A DNA stretch of 64,000 bases from Actinomadura luzonensis (GCF_022664455.2 NZ_JAKRKC020000001.1:434001-498000); one strand, 5' to 3'; counted from the first letter of the stretch, positions 40,161 to 53,585 are shown. Notes: a model not told the origin generated them from the letters alone. Translations and numbers: made by a program.

Positions 40161-41145
40161 GCTGAAGGACGTGCACGTCGTGCACCGGGCCCGCTCGGGC
40201 GGGCTGTTCACCCGCGACCGCGTCCACGCCCTGACCGCCGCGAACCTCACGATCGCCCCCGGCGAGACGGTCGGCGTGGTCGGGGAGTCCGGCTGCGGCA
40301 AGTCGACGCTGGCCAGGGTCCTGGTCGGCCTGCAACGCCCGGCCGCCGGCACGGTCACCTTCCACGGCCGGGACCTGTGGGCGCTGAAGGAGCCCGAGCG
40401 GCGCGCGCTCGTCGGGTCGAGCGTCGGCATGGTCTTCCAGGACCCCTCCACCGCGCTCAACCGGCGGCTGCCGGTCCGCCAGGTGCTGCGCGACCCGCTC
40501 GACGTGCACCGCGCGGGCACCCCCGCCCAGCGCGAGGCCCGGGTGCGCGAGCTGCTCGACCTGGTCGGCCTGCCCGCCTCCGCCGCCGCCGCGCTGCCCG
40601 GCCAGCTCTCCGGCGGCCAGCGGCAGCGCGTCGCCGTGGCGCGGGCGCTGGCGCTGGAGCCCGAGCTGGTCGTCGCCGACGAGCCCACCAGCGCGCTCGA
40701 CGTGTCGGTCCGCGCCCAGATCCTCAACCTGCTGCTCGACCTCAAGGAACGGCTGGGGCTGGCGCTGGTGTTCGTCTCGCACGACATCCAGACCGTCCGC
40801 CGGATGAGCGACCGGGTCGTGACCATGTACCTGGGGCGCATCGTCGAGCAGGCCCCGGCCGGGGACGTGCCGCTGCGGGCGCGGCACCCGTACACGCGGG
40901 CGCTGTTCTCGGCCACCCCCGGGCTGATCTCGCCGATCAACCCGATCCCGCTCGTCGGCGTCGTGCCCTCGGCCACCCGCCCGCCGAGCGGCTGCCCGTT
41001 CCGCACCCGCTGCTGGCGGGCGGACGACGTGTGCGCCGCCGAGATGCCCGCCGCGCGCACCGCCGACGAGCACCACCTCTTCCACTGCCACCACCCGGTG
41101 GCGGCCGGAGCGACCGACGTAGAACTGATCCAGGAGCGTTCATGA
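40153..41145 (+). CDS. ABC transporter ATPase, DppF/OppF type
   Basis: The 330-residue cytosolic ATPase has Walker A GESGCGKST (about 44-52), signature LSGGQRQR (about 151), Walker B LVVADEPTSALD, switch His in FVSHD, and the C-terminal cap with FRTRCWRADDVCAAE. It pairs with the ATPase half of the preceding fusion. The start overlaps the previous gene by 8 bp and the end overlaps the DapA-family gene by 4 bp. Confidence 0.92.
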   Translation: MLELKDVHVVHRARSGGLFTRDRVHALTAANLTIAPGETVGVVGESGCGKSTLARVLVGLQRPAAGTVTFHGRDLWALKEPERRALVGSSVGMVFQDPSTALNRRLPVRQVLRDPLDVHRAGTPAQREARVRELLDLVGLPASAAAALPGQLSGGQRQRVAVARALALEPELVVADEPTSALDVSVRAQILNLLLDLKERLGLALVFVSHDIQTVRRMSDRVVTMYLGRIVEQAPAGDVPLRARHPYTRALFSATPGLISPINPIPLVGVVPSATRPPSGCPFRTRCWRADDVCAAEMPAARTADEHHLFHCHHPVAAGATDVELIQERS

Positions 41146-42059
41146 GTTTGACGGGTGTCATCCCCCCGGTCTGCACCCCTTTGACCCCCGAGTACGAGGT
41201 GGACGCCGCCTCGCTCGTCCGGCTGGTGGACCATCTGCTGGCGGGCGGGGTGGACGCGCTGTTCGTGCTCGGGTCGTCGTCGGAGGTGGCGTACCTGACG
41301 GACGCGCAGCGGCGGGTGGTGCTGGACACCGTCGTCGGGCACGTGGCCGGGCAGGTGCCGGTGCTGGCCGGGGTGATCGACATGACCACGCCCCGGGTGC
41401 TGGAGCACGTCAGGTCGGCGGTCGCCGCCGGGGCGAGCGGGCTGGTCGCCACCGCGCCGTTCTACACCCGCACCCACCCGGAGGAGATCCGCACGCACTT
41501 CCGGACCATCGCCGCGCGCGGCGGGCTGCCGCTGTACGCCTACGACCTGCCGGTGTCCGTGCACACCAAGCTGCCCGCCGAGCTGCTGCTGGAGCTGGCC
41601 GCCGAAGGGGCGCTCGCCGGGGTCAAGGACTCCAGCGGCGACGACGGCGCGCTGCGGCGGGTGATCCTGGGCCGGCAGCGCGGCCAGGGGACGCCGTTCA
41701 GCGTGCTGACGGGCTCGGAGGTCACCGTGGACTCGGCGCTCTGGATGGGGGCCGACGGGGTCGTCCCGGGTCTCGGCAACGTGGACCCGCACGGCTACGT
41801 CCAGCTCTACCGCAGCGCCGAGCGGGGCGACTGGGAGGCGGCCAGGGCGGAGCAGGAGCGGCTGGTGCGGCTGTTCGAGATCGTCCGGGTCGGGGGCGCG
41901 CGCATGGGCGGCAGCTCGGCGGGGCTCGGCGCGTTCAAGGCCGCGCTGCACCTGCGCGGCGTCATCGACTGCCCGCTCACCGCGCTGCCGCAGATCCCGC
42001 TCGACGACGACGAGACCGGCCGCGTCGGCAAGCTCCTCGCCGCCGCCGGGCTGCTCTGA
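41142..42059 (+). CDS. DapA-family (DHDPS/N-acetylneuraminate lyase superfamily) aldolase
   Basis: The 305-residue TIM-barrel enzyme has the carboxylate-binding motif in FVLGSSSEVAYLT (family consensus G-S/T-T/S-G-E; here GSSSE near 43-47), the proton-relay Tyr in YAYDLP, and the Schiff-base Lys in LAGVKDSSGD (Lys162). Members cleave or form C-C bonds using pyruvate as donor. Co-transcription with a peptide-type ABC importer and a FadR-type regulator points to breakdown of an imported keto-sugar acid or sialate-like compound, not lysine synthesis. Last gene of the operon. Confidence 0.88.
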   Translation: MSLTGVIPPVCTPLTPEYEVDAASLVRLVDHLLAGGVDALFVLGSSSEVAYLTDAQRRVVLDTVVGHVAGQVPVLAGVIDMTTPRVLEHVRSAVAAGASGLVATAPFYTRTHPEEIRTHFRTIAARGGLPLYAYDLPVSVHTKLPAELLLELAAEGALAGVKDSSGDDGALRRVILGRQRGQGTPFSVLTGSEVTVDSALWMGADGVVPGLGNVDPHGYVQLYRSAERGDWEAARAEQERLVRLFEIVRVGGARMGGSSAGLGAFKAALHLRGVIDCPLTALPQIPLDDDETGRVGKLLAAAGLL

Positions 42060-42095
42060 CCGGGCTGCACTTACCGGGCGGGCCCCTTCAGCCGA

Positions 42096-42353
42096 TCACG
42101 CCGGGCTGGCGAGCTGCGCGATGTCCTCCGCGCCGTCCTCGATGAGCTTCGAGGCCAGGTCGGACAGCGCCCGCCCGGCGGCCAGCTCGTCGCCGATGCC
42201 GGGCACGGGCCGGTCGCCCGGGTTGCGGCGGGCGTGCCCCACGCTCTCGTGCCGCTTGCCGTCGGGCGTGAACAACACCGCCGTGGCCGTGGTCAGCGCG
42301 TCGTCATCGGTCTCGCTGATCCAGATCTGGACGTTCCACTGCTTGTACTCCAC
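42096..42353 (-). CDS. DUF1876 domain protein
   Basis: The 85-residue protein matches DUF1876: a WNVQIWISETDDDALTTATA strand-helix, the signature GHARRNPGDRPVPGIGDELA, and ALSDLASKLIEDGAEDI. The compact fold resembles a dsRNA-binding-type alpha/beta domain; no function is proven. GTG at 42353 is chosen because GGGAGG lies 8 nt upstream; a GTG at 42362 would be too close to it. Confidence 0.85.
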   Translation of the reverse strand: MEYKQWNVQIWISETDDDALTTATAVLFTPDGKRHESVGHARRNPGDRPVPGIGDELAAGRALSDLASKLIEDGAEDIAQLASPA

Positions 42354-42408
42354 GACGAACACCTCCCTCTTCCGAGCTTCCTCCTCACACCCGTCGAGGT
42401 AAAGGCGG

Positions 42409-43386
42409 TCAGGCCGTGACTTGGGCCTCCGGGGCGACCCGGGCCAGCCAGGCCGCGGCCTCCCCGGCGGGCAGCACGCGCCGCAGCCGCACCGACGGGC
42501 GCATCAGCGGGTAGCGCCCGCTAGGGCGCCACGGGCGCTCGTACGGCGGCGGGCCGAGGACGACGACGCGGACCCCGTCCAGGCGGGGGATGTCGGCCGG
42601 GCGGCCCTCGTCCCAGACGCGCCTGCCGTGGCCGTCCGCCAGCGTGAACGGGCCGCGCACCGGCAGCCCGCCCGGGTCGTCCAGGGCCTCGGCCAGCAGC
42701 GTGCGGAGCTGGGAGTTGTCGCCGATCCCGCCGATCACCACCTCGTAGCCGCGGCCGGCCGGGCGGTGCAGCACGATCAGCCGCTCGTCGTCGAGCACGC
42801 GCAGCAGCCCGGCCAGGCACTCCAGGTCGGCGCGCTCGTCCAGCACCGTGCCGAGGGCGGCGATCAGCCGTTCGCGGCCCGGCAGGGCGCGCCGCAGCCG
42901 GGGCGAGAGCTGCAGGATCGACAGCACCGGCCGGGTCCGCAGGTGGGCGAGGGACCAGGCGCCGACCAGCTCCACCGCCGTCTCGCGGGTGAGCGGCGCG
43001 GCCGTCAGGCGGTCGGCGGTGGCCTCGGTCCAGCGGTGGTCGTCGGCCACGGGCTCGGGCGGCCGGCCGCCGGTCGCCGACCGCCAGTACGCGGCGAACG
43101 CGCCGGCCAGCTCCAGGCAGTCGCTCAGCTCGTCCACCAGCGGCCCGGCCACCGGCTCCGGGTCGCCGCCCAGCTCGGCCAGCGCGCCGCAGAGCACCCC
43201 GAGCCGGGCGCCGAGCCGTACGGGGACCCGCTCGAAGAGGTCCCCGAGCCGGGCCAGCGTGGCCGTCAGCGCCGGCTCGCCGGCGGTGCGGGCGGCGGCG
43301 TGCAGCCGCGGCAGGAGGTCGAGGAAACGTGCGGGGTCCCGGTCGGCCGCGGCGCGGTGCAGTTCGTCGGTGAGTTGATCGAGCAT
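42409..43386 (-). CDS. Uncharacterised protein
   Basis: The 325-residue cytosolic protein matches no family I recognise. Residues 1-170 are helical and Ala/Leu/Arg-rich (HEAT-like helices possible). Residues 200-270 look alpha/beta (LIVLHRPAGRGYEVVIGGIG, FTLADGHGRRVWDEG). The last 50 residues hold a proline-rich PPPYERPWRPSGRYPLMRPS segment and a final helix. No transmembrane helix or signal is seen. It lies between DUF1876 and the carboxylase terminator, all on the minus strand. Confidence 0.6.
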   Translation of the reverse strand: MLDQLTDELHRAAADRDPARFLDLLPRLHAAARTAGEPALTATLARLGDLFERVPVRLGARLGVLCGALAELGGDPEPVAGPLVDELSDCLELAGAFAAYWRSATGGRPPEPVADDHRWTEATADRLTAAPLTRETAVELVGAWSLAHLRTRPVLSILQLSPRLRRALPGRERLIAALGTVLDERADLECLAGLLRVLDDERLIVLHRPAGRGYEVVIGGIGDNSQLRTLLAEALDDPGGLPVRGPFTLADGHGRRVWDEGRPADIPRLDGVRVVVLGPPPYERPWRPSGRYPLMRPSVRLRRVLPAGEAAAWLARVAPEAQVTA

Positions 43387-43479
43387 TGCGGCAGGCTATG
43401 ACACCAGGGGTGACGGAGGACCCTCTTTGGGGGTGAAGCCGGTTACGACCGGCGGACGATCCGGTAGCGCCGCCTTGCC

Positions 43480-43517
43480 CCGGCCCTGCGCGGCCGGGGC
43501 CCGGCCGCGCAGGCCGG
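43480..43517 (-). terminator. Long GC hairpin after the acyl-CoA carboxylase gene
   Basis: A 16-bp stem with a single bulged C (43480-43496 with 43502-43517) closes a 5-nt loop. It lies 17 bp beyond the carboxylase stop codon on the minus strand, with no T tract. Confidence 0.7.
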
Positions 43518-43533
43518 CCCCGGGCGGTGCGCA

Positions 43534-49194
<5,661 letters not shown>

Positions 49195-49223
49195 CGGTTG
49201 AATCTCCCAACTTCTCGGCCAAA

Positions 49224-49251
49224 AGGCGACGTTCGTCCCGCGGCGTCGCCT
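49224..49251. promoter_or_regulatory. Inverted repeat upstream of the carboxylase gene
   Basis: AGGCGACG (49224-49231) and CGTCGCCT (49244-49251) are perfect 8-bp arms around 12 nt, 30 bp upstream of the carboxylase GTG. A minus-strand TATAGA box lies a little further upstream (about 49260-49265). The repeat would sit in the 5' leader, as an operator or RNA hairpin. Confidence 0.45.
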
Positions 49252-49394
49252 CCACCTGTCTATACCTTGCTCGATCACCACCGGGCACACGATGTCCGTA
49301 TCGCTCATGCCCGGGGCCTCGCGTTGTAGGAAACCTTCAAAAAGGCGCCGTGCCCCTGCCCTGACGCGGTCACCGCATTCCCGTACAACGCGAA

Positions 49395-49421
49395 AGGGGC
49401 CGAGCCATCGGCTCGACCCCT
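49395..49421 (-). terminator. Intrinsic terminator of tRNA-Lys
   Basis: A 12-bp stem with one G-T pair (AGGGGCCGAGCC, 49395-49406, with GGCTCGACCCCT, 49410-49421) and a 3-nt loop lies 9 bp beyond the encoded CCA end. On the minus strand it is followed by TTTCG. Confidence 0.75.
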
Positions 49422-49429
49422 GTTCGGAC

Positions 49430-49506
49430 TGGTGCGCCGCCAGGGACTCGAACCCCGGACCCGCTGATTAAGAGTCAGCTGCTCTGACCAACTGAGCTAG
49501 CGGCGC
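49430..49506 (-). tRNA. tRNA-Lys (anticodon CUU), CCA encoded
   Basis: On the minus strand a full cloverleaf is formed: acceptor GCGCCGC/GCGGCGC, D arm GCTC-AGTTGGTCA-GAGC, anticodon stem GCTGA/TCAGC with loop CTCTTAA (anticodon CTT), variable GGGTC, T arm CGGGG-TTCGAGT-CCCTG, discriminator A and genomic CCA (49430-49432). It has 74 nt plus CCA. It reads AAG, the dominant Lys codon in GC-rich genomes. Confidence 0.95.
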
Positions 49507-49558
49507 AACAGGTGTAACTGTATCAGCCGCGGCGCACTGCCCGCACATCCTCTCGCGA

Positions 49559-50485
49559 TCAGCCGAGCCTGGCGGCCAGGCTGCCGTACGCCCCGATCAC
49601 CAGGTCCCAGAACCGGGGCACGTCCAGCGCGGTCGCGACCAGCGCGTTCGGCCGGCGTCCGGCCAGGTCGAAGTCGGTGACGGTCATGCCCCGGGTGTAG
49701 AGGCCGGCCGTCTCGACGTTGACGACCGCGGGCACGCAGGTGAACAGGGACGGGTCCAGCGTGTACGCCACCGCGCACGCGTCGTGGATGGCCGGGCCGG
49801 AGTCGTCCGTCACCGCCTTGTACGACTGAGACCCCGCCACCAGCAGCTCGGCCAGCCTGCCGAGCGGGCGCATCCGCTCCAGCACGGCGGTGTTCACGAC
49901 GGCGGTCAGGGTCACGTCGAGGCCCAGCATGGTGACCGTCCAGCCGGCCTCGAAGACGATCGCGGCGGCCTCCGGGTCGGCGAGCATGTTGAACTCGGCG
50001 GCCGGGTTGTGGTTGCCGCGCGTGTAGGAGCCGCCCATGATGACCAGGTCGCGGGCCCACTCCACGACGCGCGGCTCCTTGCGCACGGCGAGGGCGAGGT
50101 TGGTGAGCGGGCCGATGGCGACCAGCGTGATCTCGCCGGGCGCGGCGCGGAGGGTGTCGATGATGAAGTCGACCGCGTGGCCTTCGGCCGCCTTGCGCAC
50201 GGCGGCGGGCAGCACGACGGCGCCGAGGCCGCTCTCCCCGTGGATGTGGCCGGCCCGTACGGTGTGCCGCAGCAGCGCGCCGGCGCTGCCCGGCGTCACC
50301 GGCAGGTCCCCGAGCTCCAGGAACTCCCGCAGGGCGAGGGCGTTCGCCGTGGTCAGCGGGAGGTCGACGTTGCCGCCCACCGTCGTGACGCCCACCAGGT
50401 CGAGGGCGTCGCGGGAGCCGGCGGCCAGCGCCAGGGCGAGGGCGTCGTCGATGCCCGGGTCGCAGTCGATGAGAACTTTCTTCAC
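49559..50485 (-). CDS. Nucleoside hydrolase (inosine/uridine-preferring family)
   Basis: The 308-residue enzyme has the N-terminal calcium/ribose motif VLIDCDPGIDDALALALA (DxDxxxDD at about 7-14), a conserved GVTTVGGNVDL, IGPLTNLALAVR, and the late EFNMLADPEAAAIVF and HDACAVAYTLDP segments with the active-site His-Asp. It hydrolyses N-glycosidic bonds of nucleosides for salvage. The GTG at 50485 has no Shine-Dalgarno, but a TATCCT box (50499-50494, minus strand) ends 8 nt upstream, so a leaderless mRNA is likely. Confidence 0.9.
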   Translation of the reverse strand: MKKVLIDCDPGIDDALALALAAGSRDALDLVGVTTVGGNVDLPLTTANALALREFLELGDLPVTPGSAGALLRHTVRAGHIHGESGLGAVVLPAAVRKAAEGHAVDFIIDTLRAAPGEITLVAIGPLTNLALAVRKEPRVVEWARDLVIMGGSYTRGNHNPAAEFNMLADPEAAAIVFEAGWTVTMLGLDVTLTAVVNTAVLERMRPLGRLAELLVAGSQSYKAVTDDSGPAIHDACAVAYTLDPSLFTCVPAVVNVETAGLYTRGMTVTDFDLAGRRPNALVATALDVPRFWDLVIGAYGSLAARLG

Positions 50486-50493
50486 GGGATCGG

Positions 50494-50499
50494 AGGATA
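50494..50499 (-). promoter_or_regulatory. -10 box (TATCCT) of leaderless nucleoside hydrolase mRNA
   Basis: On the minus strand TATCCT is followed after 8 nt by the GTG start. No ribosome-binding site intervenes. Confidence 0.5.
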
Positions 50500-50533
50500 C
50501 GCACCGCTTCGGGGGAGCCTGACCGGAGGCATG

Positions 50534-50615
50534 GATCGGGCCGGGCAGTTCCCCCAAATCTGCCCGGCCCGATCGGTGGCGGTCCAGGCCGACGCTTTCC
50601 CCCAAAAACGCCGGC
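50534..50615 (+). ncRNA. Candidate small RNA with two C-loop hairpins (6C-like)
   Basis: The 300-bp gap between the nucleoside hydrolase and OsmC genes holds two consecutive hairpins. The first has a perfect 15-bp stem (GATCGGGCCGGGCAG, 50534-50548, with CTGCCCGGCCCGATC, 50560-50574) and loop TTCCCCCAAAT. The second is an imperfect stem (50588-50615) whose loop region is also TTTCCCCCAAAAA. Paired stem-loops exposing runs of C are the hallmark of the actinobacterial 6C RNA class; these loops have five C each, so the match is suggestive. Strand and ends are inferred from the C loops. Confidence 0.45.
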
Positions 50616-50673
50616 GGTCCCGCACTGGCGGCTCGCGGTCCCCCTCCGCGTCCGCTTCGGTGAAGGTCGTTCG

Positions 50674-50703
50674 GTCAGGTGCCAGTGCTGTGCTCCTGAC
50701 CTG
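50674..50703. promoter_or_regulatory. Dyad GGTCAGG-N15-CCTGACC upstream of the C-loop hairpins
   Basis: Perfect 7-bp inverted arms lie near 50674 and 50696 in the same spacer, next to an AT-rich TATAAC stretch (about 50704-50709). It could be an operator, or part of a promoter or RNA structure. Nothing else is apparent in the rest of this spacer. Confidence 0.3.
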
Positions 50704-50785
50704 CTATAACGCTACCGAGACGAATGCAACGGTCGCGTCATAACGGGGTCGAATATCTGTTTAATCCGACTACGGAAGTTCCCGA

Positions 50786-51178
50786 CTAGGGCAGCTCCAG
50801 CCGAACCTCCGTACCCTCCTGCAACGACCTGCTCACCGTGCAGTACTTCTCGTGCACCCGCCCGGCCACCGCCCGGAACACCTCGTCGGCCGCCTCCGAC
50901 GGCAGCTCGACGTCGTAGGTGACCGTCACCGGGCCGAGCTTGTTGGGCTCGGCCTTCTCCGCCTCCACCGTCATCGCCAGCCGGACCAGCCGGTGGCCGC
51001 GCTTGGCGGTGAGCGGCTCGACCGTCACGATGTTGCAGCCGCCCACGGCGGCCAGCAGCAGCTCCACCGGCGTGAACACGCCCTCGTCCGCGCCGCCGCC
51101 GATCCGCACCTCCGCCCCGCGGGCGTTGGTGGCCCGGAATCCGCCGTCCTCAGTCCGTTCGACACGCACGTTAGCCAT
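50786..51178 (-). CDS. OsmC-family peroxiredoxin-like protein
   Basis: The 130-residue protein has the OsmC/Ohr fold with both reactive cysteines in context: LLAAVGGCNIVTVE (about 48) and HEKYCTVSRSLQEG (about 112). These reduce organic or fatty-acid hydroperoxides in the cytosol. The length and the central helix are typical of the short OsmC class. The 5' region (51179-51230) is shared with the divergent membrane/FNR-like gene. Confidence 0.9.
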   Translation of the reverse strand: MANVRVERTEDGGFRATNARGAEVRIGGGADEGVFTPVELLLAAVGGCNIVTVEPLTAKRGHRLVRLAMTVEAEKAEPNKLGPVTVTYDVELPSEAADEVFRAVAGRVHEKYCTVSRSLQEGTEVRLELP

Positions 51179-51230
51179 GTTTCAGACCCTACTCAGAAAG
51201 CTTTCATGTTCGTTCAGGATCGTTGATGGC

Positions 51231-51935
51231 ATGGCAAGCGAGGCGCATGCTCATCACGGTCCCGTTCTGTTCTGGTGCGGTGTCGCGGTAGCCGAGTTCG
51301 GCGCGATCCAGCCGGGGTTCGGTTATCCCTGGCGGCCCACCGCGTACGTCGCCGCCGCGCTGCTCGTGGCGCTCGGCCTGCTCACCGTGCAGGCCGCCGG
51401 ACGCCTCCGCACCGAGGAGGCCAGGCAACGGCTGCGGCTGGCCTCCTACCTGGCCGGCGCGCTGCTGGTGGCCCATCAGTTCAGCTCGCCCGCGTACGTC
51501 ACCGGCCTCAGCCGGGTCGGTTCGCTGCTGCTGTACGTGCTGGCCGCGGCGCTGGCGGTCTGGAGCCACTCGCTCCCCCGCTCCACCAAGGGCACCCTGC
51601 TGATCGCCGACGGCCTGGGCGAGGCCGCGCTGCGGGCCCGGCTGGCCGCCGCCGGCGACGACACGGTGACGATCTACCGCACCGACCGGGTCACCGACGA
51701 GCTGCGCGAGCTGGCGGCCCGGCACCGGCTCATCCTGGTCGAGGGCGGCGAGCACGACCCGCGGGCCAAGGAGCGCGTCAGCGCCTCCGGGCTGAGCCGC
51801 GAGATCCCCGACATCGCCGAGCGGGCCGTGGTGGTGGCCGGTCCGCGGCGTTTCCAGCGGTACGTGCGCGGCGCGTTGTCGCGGCTGGCCGTGCCGAGGT
51901 CACAGATCTATTTCAAATCAGGGCAAAACGTTTAG
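51231..51935 (+). CDS. Membrane protein with ferredoxin-reductase-like nucleotide-binding domain
   Basis: The 234-residue protein has about four hydrophobic segments in residues 10-115 (TAYVAAALLVALGLLTVQAA, VGSLLLYVLAAALAVWSHSL). A cytosolic domain (122-234) follows, in which TLLIADGLGEAALRARL, HRLILVEGG and ERAVVVAGPRRFQRYVRGAL resemble the NAD(P)-binding half of FNR-type reductases. No FAD half is present. It lies 50 bp upstream of an ApbE flavin transferase gene, suggesting a small flavin-linked electron-transfer module. The domain assignment is tentative. Confidence 0.55.
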   Translation: MASEAHAHHGPVLFWCGVAVAEFGAIQPGFGYPWRPTAYVAAALLVALGLLTVQAAGRLRTEEARQRLRLASYLAGALLVAHQFSSPAYVTGLSRVGSLLLYVLAAALAVWSHSLPRSTKGTLLIADGLGEAALRARLAAAGDDTVTIYRTDRVTDELRELAARHRLILVEGGEHDPRAKERVSASGLSREIPDIAERAVVVAGPRRFQRYVRGALSRLAVPRSQIYFKSGQNV

Positions 51936-51985
51936 CCCCACCATACGTCCCGCGTGCAACGGTGGTTCGCGGACAAGGAGGCAAG

Positions 51986-52762
51986 GTGACGACTTTCCCC
52001 GGAACCGCCCGCGTCGAGCTGATCTCCGGCCTGCCGGTGAGCGTGGACATCCGCACGGCCCTGCCGGCCCGCGAGCTGACGCCCCTGCTGGACGACGCGT
52101 TCGCCTGGCTGCGTTGGGTGGCCGACACCTTCGACCCCGGCAACGTCGACAGCCAGATCGCCCGGCTCAACGAGGGGCGCACCATCCGGCAGGTCCCCGA
52201 GCTCATCGAGGTCCTGCACCGCTGCGACGAGCTGAGCGCGGCCACCGACGGCTGGTTCGAGGCCCGCATCAAGGGGGTCATCGACCCCTCCGGCTACATC
52301 AAGGGCTGGGCGCTGGAGCGGCTGTCGCGCGCCCTGTCCAACGCGGGGGCCGGCGACCACCGCATCACGGCCGGCCACGACGTCCGCGTGCGCGGCTCGG
52401 CCGCCCCCGGCGAGCGCTGGCGCGTCGGCGTCCGCGACCCGCGCCGCGACGTCGTCCGCAAGGTCGTCTTCGCCCACGACCTCGGCATCGCCACCTCGGG
52501 CGGCGCCCCCGTGCTCGACCCGCGCACCGGCGTGGCGCAGGAAGGGGTCGGCTTCGTCACGGTGCTCGGCCCCGACCTCGGCGTGGCCGACGCCTACGCC
52601 ACGGCCCTGTACGCGATGGGCCCGGCCCTCGGCCGCCGCTTCGCCGCCGAGCTCGCGGCGAAGGGGCCGTACGAGAGCCTGATCGTGGGCCGCGACGGCC
52701 AGGAGTTCACCACGCCGGGCTTCGCGGCCCACGGCGGCGCCGAGTCCCGCCTCGCCGGCTGA
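51986..52762 (+). CDS. apbE: FAD:protein FMN transferase (ApbE family)
   Basis: The 258-residue protein has the ApbE signatures: WVADTFDPGNVDSQIARLNE, GVIDPSGYIKGWALERL (variant of DxGGIAKGYA), LGIATSGG, and the Mg-binding GVADAYATALYAMG. ApbE covalently attaches FMN from FAD to a Thr/Ser in target proteins, usually membrane or extracytoplasmic electron carriers. No lipobox or signal is seen, so this copy may act inside the cell. AAGGAGG precedes the GTG at 51986. The adjacent membrane/FNR-like protein is the likely functional partner. Confidence 0.88.
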   Translation: MTTFPGTARVELISGLPVSVDIRTALPARELTPLLDDAFAWLRWVADTFDPGNVDSQIARLNEGRTIRQVPELIEVLHRCDELSAATDGWFEARIKGVIDPSGYIKGWALERLSRALSNAGAGDHRITAGHDVRVRGSAAPGERWRVGVRDPRRDVVRKVVFAHDLGIATSGGAPVLDPRTGVAQEGVGFVTVLGPDLGVADAYATALYAMGPALGRRFAAELAAKGPYESLIVGRDGQEFTTPGFAAHGGAESRLAG

Positions 52763-52790
52763 GCGCGGTGCCGGGGCCGGGGGCGCGGGG

Positions 52791-53060
52791 TCAGGCGTCG
52801 GGGTGTTTGCGCAGGTAGTCGAGGTACACCGGGCGCAGCGCCTCGCCCAGCTCGCCCTCGCCCGCGGCGATCGCGTCGGCCAGCAGCGCCGACACCTTGG
52901 TGAGATCGGCGTCCGTCTCGTGCCCGGCGGCGGCCTCCGCGGCCGGGATGACCTTCAGCAGTTCCCACAGGAAACCGAGATCGCCATGGCGCACGGCGTA
53001 ACGCACCGCGCGCTCGTGCAACTCGTGTGCCGGCAGAGACTCGAGCCCGTTCGCGTCCAT
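52791..53060 (-). CDS. Small conserved-looking helical protein of unknown function
   Basis: The 89-residue protein is predicted all-helical (LPAHELHERAVRYAVRHGDL, FLWELLKVIPAAEAA, LTKVSALLADAIAAGEGELG). It ends LRPVYLDYLRKHPDA and has no membrane helix. AAGGAG lies 4 nt before the ATG at 53060. No family is recognised. It converges on apbE with a 28-bp gap. Confidence 0.65.
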   Translation of the reverse strand: MDANGLESLPAHELHERAVRYAVRHGDLGFLWELLKVIPAAEAAAGHETDADLTKVSALLADAIAAGEGELGEALRPVYLDYLRKHPDA

Positions 53061-53196
53061 CTCACTCCTTCTTCCCCGCACGCCTCTTCCCCTCGCAAGG
53101 GCGGCGATAACCGGTGACTACGAAGAGTGACGGCCGGGCACCTAATGACTTACGACCCTATCGCGGCGGCGATCACAAGTGGGAGGATCAACCAGC

Positions 53197-53577
53197 GTGA
53201 GATTCATCATCAGAACCGTCGCGGCGGCGGTGGCCCTCTGGGTGGCCATCCAGTTCGTGCCCGGCATCGACGTCAACGCCTCCACCAACTCCGCCAAGTA
53301 CTGGGGCGTCCTGCTGCTGGTGGCGCTGATCTTCGGCATCGTGAACGCGATCGTCAAGCCCATCGTGAAGGCGCTGGGCTGCGCGATCATCGTCCTGACC
53401 CTGGGGCTGTTCCTGCTGGTGATCAACGCGGCCATGCTCCTGCTGACGAGCTGGATCTCCGGCCAGCTCGACATCCCCTTCCACGTGGACAACTTCTACC
53501 CGGCGGCGTTCTGGGGCGCGATCATCGTGAGCGTCGTGAGCTGGGTGCTGGGCCTGATCCTCCCCGACGGCGACTGA
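53197..53577 (+). CDS. Phage-holin-superfamily-IV-type membrane protein (PF04020-like)
   Basis: The 126-residue protein has four membrane helices: AAAVALWVAIQFVPGI; YWGVLLLVALIFGIVNAIVK; CAIIVLTLGLFLLVINAAML; and AFWGAIIVSVVSWVLGLILP. This is the plan of the Phage_holin_4_2/mycobacterial holin superfamily, which is widespread as an ordinary chromosomal gene. Nothing phage-like surrounds it. GGGAGG precedes the GTG at 53197. Its stop is 8 bp before the HAL-like gene, which has no ribosome site of its own, implying coupling. Confidence 0.85.
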   Translation: MRFIIRTVAAAVALWVAIQFVPGIDVNASTNSAKYWGVLLLVALIFGIVNAIVKPIVKALGCAIIVLTLGLFLLVINAAMLLLTSWISGQLDIPFHVDNFYPAAFWGAIIVSVVSWVLGLILPDGD

Positions 53578-53585
53578 CCCCGCGC

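Noticed and set aside
38181..41951. A minus-strand open frame of about 1250 codons opposite the ABC operon
   Set aside because: It has no recognisable domain and shadow-like composition, and the plus strand carries four clear genes with ATPase and permease motifs.
50486..50785. A ydaO-type or other classical riboswitch for the nucleoside hydrolase
   Set aside because: The gene appears leaderless from a TATCCT box 8 nt upstream, so the structured region would not be in its mRNA, and no riboswitch core motif was recognised.
53197..53577. Prophage remnant suggested by the holin-family protein
   Set aside because: PF04020-type proteins are ordinary actinobacterial membrane proteins, and no integrase, capsid, tail or lysin gene is nearby.
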